This document shows positions 1 to 7,722 of a stretch of DNA of 64,000 bases, piece after piece. Source of the stretch: an uncultured Microbacterium sp. (lineage in GTDB: Bacteria; Actinomycetota; Actinomycetes; Actinomycetales; Microbacteriaceae). How positions within the stretch are numbered: position 1 is the first letter of the stretch; each line of letters begins with the position of its first letter. The DNA lies in NCBI GenBank assembly GCA_913774665.1, contig CAJYHN010000012.1:274299-338298 (forward strand), given 5' to 3'. Under the pieces are notes generated by a model that was not told the DNA's origin, did no database searches, and was given only the letters and a program-made list of their open reading frames with translations. Both the position numbers and the translations under genes were made by a program.

Positions 1-502
1 GGGCGAGGGTCGCGACGACGAGCGTGGGGAGCCACGAGCGGACGGCGAAGGTGAGCACGGTCAGCACGGCACCGGCGATCGTGGTGATCAGCCACGCCTG
101 CCCGATCGAGCTCTCGACGAGGAAGCGGCCGAGCTGCTGCCCGAACACCGCGTCGAGCGTCGGCTTCGCGTTGAGGACGTTGAGGAAGGTCAGATACCCC
201 GTGGTGGCGGCCGAGACGGTGAACACGGCGGCGCCGATGGATGCCGTGTCCAGGGCGATCTCGAAGGGTCGCTCCCCCGCCGTCAGGGCGAACAGCGCCA
301 GGACCAGGGAGCCGACCATCGTGGCGGCGGCGAGGTTGACGACGACGGTGGCGATCGGCAGGCCCCAACGGACGACCGGACCGGGGTCGGCGAGCTGCGT
401 GGGAGCCGCGCCCCCTCCGTACGCAAGCCCCACCGCGACGGCGATCAGCGAAACCACGACCAGGATGACGGGTCCCGCGACGCGGAGCAGACGGGGATTC
501 AC
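1..502 (-). CDS. CopD/CtaG-type copper resistance / cytochrome c oxidase assembly membrane protein (N-terminal part)
   Basis: Partial gene: it starts with GTG at 502 and runs off the left edge, leaving about 167 N-terminal residues. Hydrophobic segments are visible near residues 5-27, 42-66, 78-98 and 125-160, including VVVSLIAVAVGLAYGGG and the loop GERPFEIALDTASIG. This matches the start of the long actinobacterial fusion of a CopD-like copper domain with a CtaG/Caa3 assembly domain; the CtaG half would lie outside the window, so the bifunctional reading is inference. A -10 box TAGGCT (514-509) sits 6 nt before the GTG with no Shine-Dalgarno, so the mRNA is probably leaderless. The HU terminator separates it from the upstream gene. 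Confidence 0.7.
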   Translation of the reverse strand, partial: MNPRLLRVAGPVILVVVSLIAVAVGLAYGGGAAPTQLADPGPVVRWGLPIATVVVNLAAATMVGSLVLALFALTAGERPFEIALDTASIGAAVFTVSAATTGYLTFLNVLNAKPTLDAVFGQQLGRFLVESSIGQAWLITTIAGAVLTVLTFAVRSWLPTLVVATLA

Positions 503-524
503 CCCCTCAGCCTACGTCGCGAGA

Positions 525-570
525 GAACGACAGAGGGGGGATGCCGTGTGGCATCCCCCCTCTGTCGTTC
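525..570. terminator. Perfect 21-bp stem terminator after the HU gene
   Basis: The arms 525-545 and 550-570 are exact reverse complements closed by a 4-nt loop (gtgt). The hairpin lies between the HU stop codon (580) and the copD-like start (502), both on the minus strand. The inner part of each arm is the heptamer GGATGCC or its complement, so the hairpin is built around an inverted pair of that word. No long U-tract follows, which is normal in high-GC actinobacteria. Confidence 0.85.
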
Positions 571-579
571 GACGTCGTC

Positions 580-867
580 TTACTTGACGGCGGCCTTCAG
601 CTTGGAGCCCGCGGTCACCTTGACGCGCTTGCCGGCGGGGATCGAGATCTCCTCGCCCGTCTGAGGGTTGCGGCCGGTGCGAGCCGAGGTCGCGACCTGC
701 TCGAAGGCGATCCAGCCCGGGATCGAGACCTTGCTGCCCTTGGCAACAGCCTCGGAGACCGTGGAGAAGAGCGAGTCGAGCACGCCCGAGACGGCGGACT
801 GGCTCTGTCCGGTCGCGCTCGCGATGCTCGCGACGAGCTCGGTCTTGGTGATGGACTTGTCGGCCAT
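580..867 (-). CDS. hup: HU family nucleoid-associated DNA-binding protein
   Basis: A 95-residue protein that bends and compacts DNA as a dimer. It begins MADKSITKTELVASIA and carries the HU beta-arm signature RNPQTGEEI at residues 66-74, whose proline intercalates into DNA in this family, followed by a basic end (GKRVKVTAGSKLKAAVK). The length equals the classical HU core, so it lacks the long lysine/alanine tail of mycobacterial HupB. ATG at 867 is chosen because GGAGG lies 7 nt upstream; longer in-frame starts are not conserved-looking. A GATACT -10-like box at 961-956 could drive it. Monocistronic, with a strong terminator at 525-570. Confidence 0.95.
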   Translation of the reverse strand: MADKSITKTELVASIASATGQSQSAVSGVLDSLFSTVSEAVAKGSKVSIPGWIAFEQVATSARTGRNPQTGEEISIPAGKRVKVTAGSKLKAAVK

Positions 868-1287
868 GTGGTTGTCCTCCAGCGACGACGACGGTCGTCT
901 CTCGTTACGCGGACGAGGGGAAAATCCTCCTCGGTGGTCGGGAGACCGCCTCGACAGTATCAACCGAACCCCGGAATTACGCGGATCCTGGGGGAAATAG
1001 GGGTCATTCGTGCCGGCGTGTCGCGGTGAATCGCGCTCCACCGGCGCAACGGCCGTCGTTCGGGCACCTCTTCTCGCGCGTCCGGAGTGTCTCCCCCGCG
1101 GGGGGACGGGTGAAAAGCGAAACCCACTTAGATGAAGTCCCGACAGGTGTCCAACCCATTACGGTCCGACCGGGGTGAACTATCTATCCCGGTTATCGGC
1201 GTATGTATGATCTCCGAGAATTCGTTAACAGGGTTGTTTAACCGAATTCGCGAGCAATCGGTGATTCGCCGGGTGAAGGGAGAGCAC
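868..1287. promoter_or_regulatory. 420-nt divergent intergenic region between hup and the LuxR-type regulator
   Basis: No credible gene lies here. On the minus side GATACT (961-956) is a plausible hup -10 box. On the plus side TATGAT (1206-1211) is a good -10 for the regulator gene. A long imperfect dyad follows it at 1218-1249. The stretch is visibly less GC-rich near 1140-1250 than the flanking genes. Confidence 0.5.
1218..1249. promoter_or_regulatory. 32-bp imperfect dyad in the 5' region of the LuxR-type gene
   Basis: Left arm GAATTCGTTAAC (1218-1229) mirrors right arm GTTTAACCGAATTC (1236-1249) apart from small bulges. It starts 7 nt downstream of the TATGAT -10 (1206-1211) and ends 38 nt before the start codon at 1288. 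It could be an operator at the transcription start, possibly autoregulatory, or a 5'-UTR hairpin. Confidence 0.5.
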
Positions 1288-2745
1288 ATGCCGGCCACAC
1301 AGACCACGACGGACGCCCGGACTGCCCTCCGCGCGGCCACGGTCATGATCGCCCAGCGCCTCGAACCCGGTCGCGGCGTTCCGGAAGCCCGGCACCTCGC
1401 GTTGCTCGCCGAAGCAGAAGCCTTCCTCGCACCGCCACTGTGGACCGACGGTGCGGCTCTCGCGCTCTCGGCCGTCTATGTCGCGCGAGCCCGGCGCGAC
1501 GTCCTCTCGGGCGACACCGATCTGGTGACCCGGTACTTCGAGGGCATGCGCCTCGTCCGTCCCGCGTCGTTGTCGTCGAGTGCTCGGGCACAGTTGTTCG
1601 CCAGCGTCGGCGAGTACTGCTGCGCCCTCGGGCGGGGTTCGCTCGGCGCCCGATACGCCGCGGAAGCGCTGCTGTTCGCCGACTCCCCCGCCCTGGAGTA
1701 CCGCGCCCACACCGTGATGGCCCTGGGTTTCGCGATCAACGGCGAGATCGTCTCCTGCGAACGATCCGTGCGCGAGGCGCGCCGCCTCTTCGCGGAGAAC
1801 GCTTGGCCCTTGGCCGAGATGCCGCTCTCGCTGCCGCTCTCGGAAGCCATGGTCGCTTCCGCACGCATGGACAAGGAACGGCTCGCCCTCATCGTGCGCG
1901 AGATGACGTCCGCCCAGCCCGACGACCCGTACTGGCAATACGCAGCGCGGGCGATCGATGTCATGCGCCAGTTGCTGCTCCGCGATTGCGCCGGAGGTCT
2001 CGCCACGAGCTGGGAGCTCCTCAACGGCAGCAGCCGGCACAGCAGCAATCACATGGTGCGCGACTACCTGTTCTGCCTTCGTGCAGACATCCTCACCGCC
2101 CAGGGCAACTGCGAGGAGTCCCTCACCATGATGGCGACGCGCGCGAGCCCCACGGGCCACAGCGTCTGCTTCGCCCTGCACCGAGCGGGCAACCTGCTGC
2201 AGCTCGGCCGGGACCGCGAGCTCCTCGCCGAAACCGACGGCTGCGTCACGGCCGTGAGCGAGCACTGCCTGAGAACGCTCACCCCCGTGCTGCTGCGGCG
2301 GGCCATCGCGTATGAGCGGTTGGGCGCGTCGTCGAAGGCTCGCGACAGCATGGTCGCCGCGATGCTGCTGATGGCTCGAACCGGCGACACCGTCAGTCCC
2401 TTTGCCCTGCTGCCCCACGACGAGACCCTCAGCCTCGTCGAAGCAGCCGTACACAAGCGCCAAGAACTCAGCAACACCGCCGCATTCGCTCGGGCCGTCC
2501 TCGCGGAGATGTGCGCGACGCCCCACGAGGACCAGTGCGCCCGCAAGATCGATCCCTTCGGCCTGACCCCCACCGAACGAGCCCTGGCCGAGATCCTGGA
2601 GACACGGGCGAGCTTGCCGCAGATCGCCCGGGACCGAGGGGTGTCCGTCAACACCGTCAAGAGCCAGGTGCGCTCGATCTACCTCAAGCTCGGCGTCGGC
2701 GGGCGCGCGGAAGCAACCGAGACCCTGCGACGCTTCGTCGCGTAA
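1288..2745 (+). CDS. LuxR-family transcriptional regulator with TPR-like sensor region
   Basis: A 485-residue protein. The last 62 residues are a LuxR/GerE helix-turn-helix: GLTPTERALAEIL, then IARDRGVSVNTVKSQVRSIY and LKLGVGGRAEA, the NTVK-QV recognition helix being typical. The first 420 residues are helical and alanine-rich and contain no Walker A motif, so it is not an ATP-dependent MalT/LAL protein despite a similar helical-repeat feel. ATG 1288 is preferred over upstream starts because GGGAG precedes it by 5 nt and the protein then begins MPATQTTTDART. Target and ligand cannot be inferred. It stands alone between hup and rpsN, ending in a terminator shared with rpsN. Confidence 0.85.
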   Translation: MPATQTTTDARTALRAATVMIAQRLEPGRGVPEARHLALLAEAEAFLAPPLWTDGAALALSAVYVARARRDVLSGDTDLVTRYFEGMRLVRPASLSSSARAQLFASVGEYCCALGRGSLGARYAAEALLFADSPALEYRAHTVMALGFAINGEIVSCERSVREARRLFAENAWPLAEMPLSLPLSEAMVASARMDKERLALIVREMTSAQPDDPYWQYAARAIDVMRQLLLRDCAGGLATSWELLNGSSRHSSNHMVRDYLFCLRADILTAQGNCEESLTMMATRASPTGHSVCFALHRAGNLLQLGRDRELLAETDGCVTAVSEHCLRTLTPVLLRRAIAYERLGASSKARDSMVAAMLLMARTGDTVSPFALLPHDETLSLVEAAVHKRQELSNTAAFARAVLAEMCATPHEDQCARKIDPFGLTPTERALAEILETRASLPQIARDRGVSVNTVKSQVRSIYLKLGVGGRAEATETLRRFVA

Positions 2746-2791
2746 CGCACGAGGGGCGGGGGTTCCGTTCGGAACCCCCGCCCCTCGTGCG
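2746..2791. terminator. Bidirectional terminator between the LuxR gene and rpsN
   Basis: Arms 2746-2766 and 2771-2791 form a perfect 21-bp GC-rich stem with a gttc loop. It begins directly after the regulator stop codon and lies 12 nt from the rpsN stop on the opposite strand, so it serves two convergent transcripts. Confidence 0.9.
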
Positions 2792-2802
2792 GTGTCTGGT
2801 GC

Positions 2803-3108
2803 TTACCAGGACGACTTGGTCACACCGGGCAGCTCGCCACGGTGGGCCATGTCACGGAAGCGGACGCGCGAGACGCCGAACTTCGTGAGGACGCCACGGG
2901 GACGGCCGTCGATGACGTCGCGGCTGCGCACGCGCGCGGGCGACGCGTTGCGGGGCAGCTTCTGCAGGCCCACGCGGGCGGCCTCGCGGGCCTCGTCGGT
3001 CGCGTTGGGGTCGACCAGGGTCTTCTTCAGCTCGGCGCGCTTCGCGGCGTAGCGCTCGACGACGACCTTGCGCTGCTCGTTGCGCGCGATCTTGCTCTTC
3101 TTAGCCAT
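2803..3108 (-). CDS. rpsN: 30S ribosomal protein S14, zinc-independent (C-minus) long form
   Basis: A 101-residue S14 beginning [14 protein letters not shown] with the conserved [33 protein letters not shown] end. The short zinc form is about 61 residues with CxxC...CxxC; this one has the long-form length and no cysteine at all, so it needs no zinc. It is the last gene of rpmB-rpmG-rpsN, 4 nt downstream of rpmG. In mycobacteria and Streptomyces the C-minus L28-L33-S14 set is induced by zinc shortage through Zur; the nearby zur and znuABC fit, but I found no clear Zur box before rpmB. Whether a zinc-type paralog exists elsewhere cannot be told here. Confidence 0.95.
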   Translation of the reverse strand: MAKKSKIARNEQRKVVVERYAAKRAELKKTLVDPNATDEAREAARVGLQKLPRNASPARVRSRDVIDGRPRGVLTKFGVSRVRFRDMAHRGELPGVTKSSW

Positions 3109-3112
3109 GTGC

Positions 3113-3283
3113 TTAGCGCTCCTCTCGGAAGTCGACGTGCTTGCGGACCACGGGGTCGTACTTCTTGAGCACGATGCGGTCGGGGTTGTTGCGGCGGTTC
3201 TTGCGCGTCACGTAGGTGTACCCCGTGCCGGCGGTCGAACGCAGCTTGATGATCGGACGAACGTCCTGAGCCTTCTTCGCCAT
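3113..3283 (-). CDS. rpmG: 50S ribosomal protein L33, cysteine-free form
   Basis: A 56-residue L33 that reads [20 protein letters not shown] and ends [16 protein letters not shown], with the family core [20 protein letters not shown]. Zinc-binding L33 paralogs carry CxxC pairs around the core; here every such position is non-cysteine, so it is the zinc-independent form. Its ATG overlaps the rpmB stop by 1 nt (TAATG), indicating translational coupling, and rpsN follows after 4 nt. Confidence 0.95.
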   Translation of the reverse strand: MAKKAQDVRPIIKLRSTAGTGYTYVTRKNRRNNPDRIVLKKYDPVVRKHVDFREER

Positions 3284-3519
3284 TACAGCTTCACGCCCTT
3301 CGCCTGCAGGTCACGGACGACGGCTTCGATACCGCGCGCGTCGATGACCTTGATGCCCTTCGCCGAGACGTTGAGCTTGATGTTGCGACCCAGCGACGGA
3401 ACGAAGTAGGTCTTCTTCTGCACGTTCGGGTCGAAGCGGCGCTTCGTCCGGCGGTGCGAGTGCGAGATGTTGTGACCGAAGCCGGGAACCGCTCCAGTCA
3501 CCTGGCACACTGCTGCCAT
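3283..3519 (-). CDS. rpmB: 50S ribosomal protein L28, zinc-independent form
   Basis: A 78-residue L28: [20 protein letters not shown] followed by [18 protein letters not shown]. Zinc-type L28 has two CxxC pairs; here only Cys5 remains, so this is the C-minus form, in line with its L33 and S14 partners. The start at 3519 follows GAAGGAGA at good spacing. It heads a three-gene operon behind an unusual structured leader (3541-3659). A longer reading frame upstream passes through the leader hairpin and is rejected. Confidence 0.95.
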   Translation of the reverse strand: MAAVCQVTGAVPGFGHNISHSHRRTKRRFDPNVQKKTYFVPSLGRNIKLNVSAKGIKVIDARGIEAVVRDLQAKGVKL

Positions 3520-3540
3520 GGTGTTGTCTCCTTCTGTACC

Positions 3541-3665
3541 GTGACACCGGACGGTGTCACCCAAGATCCCTTGTCTGCACCCCGTTCGAGCACGGCGGAA
3601 GGCCGGGATCGAGAAGTGGGGTGCGAACTGCGTGCTGGAGTGCGCGCAGACAAGGGATCAGTCTA
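3541..3665 (-). promoter_or_regulatory. Structured leader / promoter region of rpmB-rpmG-rpsN
   Basis: On the minus strand TAGACT (3665-3660) is a plausible -10. Just below it GATCCCTTGTCTGC (plus 3565-3578) and its exact complement (3646-3659) bracket 67 nt. With a start site near 3653 about 8 bp of this stem would be in the RNA. Inside, GCACCCC (3577-3583) can pair with GGGGTGC (3618-3624), and a second GATCCC (complement of 3605-3610) competes for the closing arm. A perfect 9-bp hairpin with a 2-nt spacer (3541-3560) then lies immediately before the Shine-Dalgarno. The alternative pairings suggest a regulatory 5' UTR; DNA-level operator function is also possible. I know of no Rfam leader class for this operon. 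Confidence 0.5.
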
Positions 3666-3752
3666 GCACGGCGTGTCGCCTTGACCTGATCGTGTCGTCG
3701 AAGGCGAGGCCGGAGCCTTTCGAGGGCCGGGGCTTCGACGCGCTCGGCCACC

Positions 3753-4424
3753 TCACGCCCCACCCGCCTCCGCCGCGCCCCGGCCCCAGCGGAACGCCGA
3801 GACCGTGGCATCCCCCTCGATCCAGAAGCGCCACGGGAACGCGTCGGTGCCGGCGATGCCGGCGACCCCCACGCGCGGCCCCGTCGCCACGACCGGCGGC
3901 GGCCCCGCGGGCAGGAGCAGTCGCGCTCGAGCCCCGGCCCGCTCCGCGCCGGTGACCGCATCGATGCCGTCATGGACCGGATGCCGAAGACCCACCGCGT
4001 CGCCGAATCGTCCGGGTCCGCGAGCGAGATCCCGCGACGCCCGAACCGCCCCGCGACGCTCGAGCCGGCGCCGCTCGGCGACGGCGGCCCCCTCGACGAT
4101 CTCTCCGCCGCGCAGCAGCACTCCGCCCGCGACGCCCTCTGGACCGCACACGACGTTCACACACGAATGGATGCCGTGGCTCAGGTAGACGTAGAGGTGC
4201 CCCGGCTCACCCCACATCGTGGCGTTTCGGGCGGTCGGCCCCATACGGGCGTGCGAACCCGGATCGGGCTGCTCTCCGGTGCCGAGGCCGTGGTACGCCT
4301 CGACCTCGGTGAGGCGCGCGACGACCCGTTCTCCGGCGACCTCGGTCTCGAGCAGGGCGCCCAGCAGCCGGGGAGCGACCTCGACCGGAAGATCGACGAG
4401 GTCGGCGCGGGTCGCGGGGCGCAT
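3753..4424 (-). CDS. 3-methyladenine DNA glycosylase (AAG/MPG family)
   Basis: A 223-residue base-excision repair enzyme that removes alkylated purines. It carries the AAG signature EAYHG with the expected catalytic Glu42, then GPTARNATMWGEPGHLYVYL and YLSHGIHSCVNVVC. ATG 4424 overlaps the upstream gene's TGA (TGATG), which fixes the start and implies coupling. It is the last gene of a run that begins with the zinc permease genes, but its role there is probably unrelated to zinc. A possible terminator hairpin with arms near 3696 and 3735 follows. Confidence 0.9.
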   Translation of the reverse strand: MRPATRADLVDLPVEVAPRLLGALLETEVAGERVVARLTEVEAYHGLGTGEQPDPGSHARMGPTARNATMWGEPGHLYVYLSHGIHSCVNVVCGPEGVAGGVLLRGGEIVEGAAVAERRRLERRGAVRASRDLARGPGRFGDAVGLRHPVHDGIDAVTGAERAGARARLLLPAGPPPVVATGPRVGVAGIAGTDAFPWRFWIEGDATVSAFRWGRGAAEAGGA

Positions 4425-5848
4425 CACTGCGGGGGCACCTGGCACCACGACAGGTCGAAGCCCTGCAGCGCGACGATCTCCTGGCCGGTGTCGACCTCGA
4501 CGAGGTGCGTGAGAAGGCGCCGCGGAAGGGGCAGCTGGTAGCGGTCGAAGGGGTTGTCGACCGCGCGCGGCGCGACCAGCACGGCGGCGTAGCGCCCGCT
4601 CGGCGACACGCAGGTCTGCAGAACGGTGTCGGAGCCTGGCACGCTCAGCAGCTGGCGCACGGCGCCGTCGGTGCCGACGTGCGAGACGATCGTCGATCGC
4701 GAGACCCCGTCGGAGCTGATATCGGCGAACGAACGGATCGTCCCCGCACCCGCCCCGGGCATCGGCGTCGCCCGTCCCGCCATCCCCGGTGGATCGACGG
4801 GCGCGACGAGCCCCTGCTCGGAGCCGTCGGTCAGATCGATCTCGCGGATGCCCTCGAGCCTCTCGACGACCGCGACCGAAGAGCCGCGGGCGATGCCGTC
4901 GATCGACACGGCGCTGCCGAGGGGCGCGGCGTTGCCGCCCTGAGCGTCGGTCAGAAGAAGGCGGGAGTCGAAGGTGAGCACCAGCATGCTGTCCGTGTCG
5001 GGCACGAAACGATAGTCGGCGATCCGCACGTCGCCGCCGTTCAGCCCCACCTCGACGGGCGGGGAGTCGTCGGCCGCCGACGCCGTGAACAGGCGGCTCT
5101 CGCGTCCTCCCGCGGCGCTCAGGTCGGCATCCGAGAAGGTGAATCCGATGCGCTCCCCCCGGTCGGCCGACTGCAGGTTTGTCACGTAACCGGGGCCGGG
5201 GAGGGCGATGTCGCGCGGGTTCTTGCCGTCGGGGTCGGTCACGATCACGCGCGGGGTGTCGCCGTCGCGCACCGAGATGACGAGGTGGTTGGCGGTGGCG
5301 CGGAAGTCCTCGATGTGCGGGTTCACGAACACCGGGAGACCCGCCTGACCCTGCAGGTCGGTCCGGAAGATCGTGTCGCCCTCGGGAGTGCCCCGCTGCA
5401 TCAGGTAGGCCTGCAGCGGAGGGGTGCGGAACGTCTCGGTGAGCGTCGAGGCCGGGCCCGCGCCCAGGCCGTTCACGCCGTTGACGGTGATGCGGTAGTC
5501 GGTGTCGTCGCGCAAGGGCAACGTGAAGCGCACGCCGACACTGCGCCCCGAGGTGTCGACCGTGAACGGCGTCGCCGGGTCGACCTCGACCTGCGAGGGG
5601 TCGACCTTCTGCAGCGACTGCGTCGTGGTGAGGATCACGCGCGACCCGGATGCCGCGACGGCCGCGGCGGGATCGACCTGCACGTCCGTGACGCGTGGCC
5701 CCTGCGCCACCGCGACCACGCCGCCGAGACCACCGACCACCACGAGCCCGACGAGGACGGCGGCGAACGCGATCGCGAATCCGCGCCCGCGGCGACGGCG
5801 GGCGCGCGAACGGCGGGAGTCGCCGCCGCGACGGGACTCAGTACTCAT
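4424..5848 (-). CDS. Membrane-anchored extracytoplasmic protein with Ig-like and beta-propeller-like regions
   Basis: A 474-residue protein of unknown function. A basic N-terminus rich in arginine (residues 5-22) precedes one transmembrane segment near 24-49 (FAIAFAAVLVGLVVVGGLGG). Residues about 50-145 look like an Ig/fibronectin-type fold (VTDVQVDPAAAVAASGSRV and DDTDYRITVNGVNGL). The rest has repeated beta segments with D-G-x-x turns, as in WD40/TolB-like propellers (TDPDGKNPRDI, SSDGVSRSTI, SPSGRYAAVLV). ATG 5848 overlaps the TIGR03943 gene by 11 nt, so it is co-transcribed with the zinc-linked permease genes. An envelope sensor or scaffold is possible, but no catalytic motif is visible. 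Confidence 0.6.
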   Translation of the reverse strand: MSTESRRGGDSRRSRARRRRGRGFAIAFAAVLVGLVVVGGLGGVVAVAQGPRVTDVQVDPAAAVAASGSRVILTTTQSLQKVDPSQVEVDPATPFTVDTSGRSVGVRFTLPLRDDTDYRITVNGVNGLGAGPASTLTETFRTPPLQAYLMQRGTPEGDTIFRTDLQGQAGLPVFVNPHIEDFRATANHLVISVRDGDTPRVIVTDPDGKNPRDIALPGPGYVTNLQSADRGERIGFTFSDADLSAAGGRESRLFTASAADDSPPVEVGLNGGDVRIADYRFVPDTDSMLVLTFDSRLLLTDAQGGNAAPLGSAVSIDGIARGSSVAVVERLEGIREIDLTDGSEQGLVAPVDPPGMAGRATPMPGAGAGTIRSFADISSDGVSRSTIVSHVGTDGAVRQLLSVPGSDTVLQTCVSPSGRYAAVLVAPRAVDNPFDRYQLPLPRRLLTHLVEVDTGQEIVALQGFDLSWCQVPPQ

Positions 5849-6695
5849 ACGGGTCCGAGGGCTCGTCGATCGCGGCGACCTGGTCGGCGTGCACCGCGAG
5901 CTTGCCGTCTCCGCTGGAGCGCACCGTCCCGGTGACGGTCACCCACTGGCCGGTCGAGGGGGTGCCGGTGGTCGCGGCGATGGGGAGACGCGCGGTCTGC
6001 GCATCGATCACGCAGTGCGTGATCACGAGCCGGGTGAGGTCGAAGGTCGAGCCGTCGTTCGCCGGGGTGATGAACCCGGTCAGGGTGACGGGCTTGCCGT
6101 CGAAGGTCTCGGGGTTGGTGGCGTGCGCGAACACCGCCGACCAGTCGCCGATGCCGAATGTCGACGTGTCGCCCGAGGCGGCCAGAGTCACCACGTCGGA
6201 GCCGGCGAACAACGGAGGCGCACCCACGTCGCGCGACACGGCCAGCTCGGTCGACAGCGAGGCCGCGGGGGTGAGCAGCACGGCGATCACCGCACCCGAG
6301 GCCAACACGCCTCCCGTGAAGGCGGCGATCCCGCCGGGTGTCAGCCGCGGGCGGGCCGCCAGGTGGTCGTGCGCGGCGTGATCGTGCTCGTCGAGCGGGT
6401 CGGCGTGCGCATGGTCGGCGTGTGCGAACGCCTCGCGGCGGGCGGAGGCCGCGGCGGGCGAATGCCCGTGCTCGTGGTCGTGGCCGTGATCGGCCTCGGC
6501 TCCGAGCGGCAGCGCGAACGACGCGATCGCGCCGATCAGCGCGACGAAGGCCATGCCGACGGCGAACCACGCCGAGTCGGGGTTGATGTACAACGCCATC
6601 CGCCCGGTCGCCCACAGCGCGATCGTCGTGATCGACAGGCACGCGGTCAGCCCCACCCCGAGCCACCGCGTGGCGAGAGCACCCGTTCTAGACAA
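5838..6695 (-). CDS. TIGR03943/DUF1980 family putative permease partner
   Basis: About 285 residues. N-terminal transmembrane segments are followed by a histidine-rich loop at about 70-110 (HGHDHEHGHS, HADHAHADPLDEHDHAAHDH), a third membrane segment, and a C-terminal soluble domain with FGIGDWSAVF, VTLTGFI and WVTVTGTV typical of DUF1980. The family almost always sits beside a YraQ/DUF318 permease, and here overlaps that gene by 8 nt. The His-rich loop and the neighbouring zur and znuABC point to zinc or a similar divalent metal; this is inference. The longest frame uses TTG at 6695 without a good Shine-Dalgarno, so a start a few codons downstream is possible. Confidence 0.8.
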   Translation of the reverse strand: MSRTGALATRWLGVGLTACLSITTIALWATGRMALYINPDSAWFAVGMAFVALIGAIASFALPLGAEADHGHDHEHGHSPAAASARREAFAHADHAHADPLDEHDHAAHDHLAARPRLTPGGIAAFTGGVLASGAVIAVLLTPAASLSTELAVSRDVGAPPLFAGSDVVTLAASGDTSTFGIGDWSAVFAHATNPETFDGKPVTLTGFITPANDGSTFDLTRLVITHCVIDAQTARLPIAATTGTPSTGQWVTVTGTVRSSGDGKLAVHADQVAAIDEPSDPYEY

Positions 6696-7722
6696 GGAGG
6701 TTCACCACCGTTCCGAGCGTGAAGGCGAAGAGCACGACGACCACCGTCATGCCCACGAGGACCCGTGACGAGAATGTCGTGCGCAGCAGCGCCATCATCT
6801 TGAGGTCGATGATCGGCCCCACGACGAGGAAGGCCACGATCGAGCCGGGCGTGAAGGTCGAGGCGAACGACAGCGCGAAGAACGCGTCGACATTCGAACA
6901 CAGCGACACCACGATCGCGAGCGCCATCATCGCGGCGATCGACAGCGCGGGGTCGGATCCGATCGCCAGCAGGGCGCTGCGCGGCACGAGCACCTGCACG
7001 GCCCCCGCGAGGAGCGAACCGATGATGAGCGCCGGCATGACCGAGCGCAGCTCGACGACGAACTGGGCGAGGGTGCGCCGGCCGCGATCGCCGCGCTCCT
7101 GGACCACGATCTCGCACGTCTCGAGGAAGCGCTCGGTGAGCAGCTTGTCGGGATCGGGATGCCGGCTGTACAGCCAGCCGATGAGGTTGGCGACGAGGTA
7201 GCCGCCGATCAGACGTGCCACCAGGATGCCGTCGCTGAAGCCGAACGCGGCGTGCGTGCTGATGATGACGATCGGATTGACGATGGGAGCGGCCACCAGG
7301 AAGGTCAGCGTGTCGCTCACCCCGAAACCGCGCATCAGCAGGCCGCGGGCGAACGGCACGTTGCCGCACTCGCAGACCGGGATGAACATGCCCAGCAGCG
7401 ACAGGACGGCCCGGCGCGCCCACGGCGCGCGTGGCATCCACCTCTCGATCGCCCCCGGGGGCACCCAGACCTGCACGATGATCGACAGCACGACGCCGAG
7501 GACCACGAACGGCAGCGACTCGATCAGCACGCTGAGCGCGAGCGTCAGTCCGTCCTGCGCGCGGGTGGGCAGCGGTTGCGCGAAGAAGGTGGGGGCGAAG
7601 GCGTCGACGAGGAACAGCGCCGTGACCACGACGACACCCAGGCCGAGCGCGACGAGGGTGCGGGAGGCGCCCGAGCGTTGCGGCGAGGGTGCCGTGGTGC
7701 GACTACTCGTCGCCACGCTCAC
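6688..7722 (-). CDS. YraQ/DUF318-type permease
   Basis: A 344-residue membrane protein with about eight hydrophobic segments. The DUF318 hallmark PVCECGNVPFARGLLMRG is present near residue 115, followed by FLVAAPIVNPIVI and, in the second half, LCSNVDAFFALSFA and FLVVGPIIDLKMM. Members occur with TIGR03943 proteins and are often under Zur or other metal regulators; the transported species is not established. GTG 7722 overlaps the 3' end of the Fur-family gene by 20 nt, so the two are one transcription unit, and TIGR03943 follows with an 8-nt overlap. Confidence 0.85.
   Translation of the reverse strand: MSVATSSRTTAPSPQRSGASRTLVALGLGVVVVTALFLVDAFAPTFFAQPLPTRAQDGLTLALSVLIESLPFVVLGVVLSIIVQVWVPPGAIERWMPRAPWARRAVLSLLGMFIPVCECGNVPFARGLLMRGFGVSDTLTFLVAAPIVNPIVIISTHAAFGFSDGILVARLIGGYLVANLIGWLYSRHPDPDKLLTERFLETCEIVVQERGDRGRRTLAQFVVELRSVMPALIIGSLLAGAVQVLVPRSALLAIGSDPALSIAAMMALAIVVSLCSNVDAFFALSFASTFTPGSIVAFLVVGPIIDLKMMALLRTTFSSRVLVGMTVVVVLFAFTLGTVVNLLV

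Noticed and set aside
3519-3564. N-terminally extended L28 starting at 3564
   Set aside because: The extension reads through the leader hairpin and lacks a ribosome site; the shorter form has canonical length and Shine-Dalgarno.
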